33,314 nucleotides of DNA from an uncultured beta proteobacterium. Its GTDB lineage: Bacteria > Pseudomonadota > Gammaproteobacteria > Burkholderiales > Burkholderiaceae_C. The stretch is from the NCBI GenBank assembly GCA_903930255.1, contig CAIYYA010000264.1, positions 1-33,314 on the forward strand, read 5' to 3'. Numbering within the stretch: the stretch's first letter is position 1; each line of letters opens with the position of its first letter. The position numbers and the translations under genes were made by a program. Shown here piece by piece: positions 32,817 to 33,314 of this stretch. The notes under the pieces were generated by a model that was given only the letters and a program-made list of their open reading frames with translations, was not told the origin of the DNA and searched no databases.

Positions 32817-33314
32817 ATGGACAACGAATTCTCTGTCAACTCGGACGGGTTGCATCAGGCCGTCGATTTGATGAGTCGTGATTTCAGTAACTCAGAAGGT
32901 CTTGCCCTGCCGATAGAACTGCCACAGTTCGGGATTGGTTCCAGGGCTGCACTGAACTCTCTTGCACCGAGCATTCTGGGGGGCGCGGCGCGTTTGGGCG
33001 AGGCCGCATCATTTGCCCACATGGACCCGCCAACCCCATGGATAACTTGGGCGATTACGCTTTGGAACGCATCGCTCAATCAGAACCTACTTCACCCTGC
33101 TACAGCACCTGTCGCTCGCCAAATGGAGCAACGGGTCGTGGCATGGCTCGCACCATTGTTCGGCATGAATGGTGGACACATGACACCGGGTTCGACAGTG
33201 GCCAATTTGACCGCTTTGTGGTCGGCGCGAGAGTGCGCTGGCATTACGGAGGTGATTGCATCAGACGGAGCGCATCTCTCCATTGCAAAAGCGGCTCATA
33301 TCTTGGGTCTCAAA
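32817..33314 (+). CDS. PLP-dependent group II decarboxylase, N-terminal part (3' end outside window)
   Basis: The frame is open from ATG 32817 to the window end (166 residues). It has the group II decarboxylase signature AASFAHMDPPTPWITW, followed by NQNLLHPATAPVARQMEQRVVAWLAPLFGMNGGHMTPGSTVANLTALWSARE, where the GSTxANL segment contacts PLP. Members decarboxylate glutamate, aspartate, diaminobutyrate or aromatic amino acids; the substrate cannot be told from this part. A GAGG ribosome site lies just upstream. It is separated from the nif genes by a strong terminator and is probably unrelated to them. Confidence 0.9.
   Translation, partial: MDNEFSVNSDGLHQAVDLMSRDFSNSEGLALPIELPQFGIGSRAALNSLAPSILGGAARLGEAASFAHMDPPTPWITWAITLWNASLNQNLLHPATAPVARQMEQRVVAWLAPLFGMNGGHMTPGSTVANLTALWSARECAGITEVIASDGAHLSIAKAAHILGLK

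Noticed and set aside
32855-33283. Minus-strand frames at the right end
   Set aside because: They are antisense to the open plus-strand decarboxylase frame, which carries the HMDPP signature.

Overview
The window is bacterial chromosome with the look of a betaproteobacterium of the Burkholderiales, most likely Comamonadaceae (Rhodoferax/Polaromonas-like). That placement is an inference from protein style, moderately high GC, the gyrB-gap pair and a dispersed repeat type I associate with that family. Most of the window is a nitrogen-fixation (nif) island, flanked by housekeeping genes on the left and unrelated genes on the right.

Layout. (1) 1-4438: 3' part of gyrB, gap, a glycine-zipper envelope protein and a transglutaminase-like protein. 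(2) 4894-11814, minus strand: a tightly coupled electron-transport operon apbE(rnfF)-rseC-like-rnfA-rnfB-rnfC-rnfD-rnfG-rnfE-rnfH. Almost every junction is an ATGA or similar overlap, and the operon has its own sigma-54/NifA-type promoter. (3) 11959-13464, minus strand: nifV-nifW behind a second sigma-54 promoter with a NifA box. (4) 13508-15585: an accessory patch with a dispersed repeat, two ParE-type toxin-antitoxin modules on opposite strands, and a duplicated scrap of the hscA 3' end. (5) 15616-19994, minus strand: iscS-iscU-erpA/iscA-iscA-hscA, an isc-type Fe-S assembly operon (not nifU-nifS) with a sigma-54 promoter, divergent from nifA. (6) nifA at 20267-21955, of the oxygen-sensitive four-cysteine class. 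(7) 21942-25296: a second accessory patch with a DUF4143-type AAA ATPase, a wrecked type IIG restriction-modification gene carrying a 133-bp MITE-like element and a 60-bp hairpin, and a decayed HEPN/MNT toxin-antitoxin pair. (8) 25441-31539, plus strand: nifB-fdxN-iscA-like-nifZ-nifZ2-orf-nifT-orf-DegT-like-SIR2-like-[2Fe-2S] ferredoxin, behind a sigma-54 promoter with two NifA boxes. (9) 31540-33314: a repeat-bearing intergenic stretch, an orphan secreted protein with a terminator, and the 5' part of a PLP-dependent decarboxylase cut by the window end.

How it fits together. NifA with sigma-54 RNA polymerase would switch on modules for electron supply (Rnf and ferredoxins), cofactor synthesis (NifB makes the FeMo-co core, NifV makes homocitrate), Fe-S assembly (the isc operon) and nitrogenase maturation (NifW, NifZ, NifT). 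The structural genes nifHDK and nifEN are not in the window.

The least-explained part is the tail of the nifB operon. A DegT-fold 'aminotransferase' has Ser where the PLP lysine should be. Next to it is a SIR2-like protein whose usual NAD-binding glycine motif looks degenerate. Two small unknown ORFs lie upstream. Together they may be an undescribed nitrogenase-accessory module built on pseudoenzyme folds.
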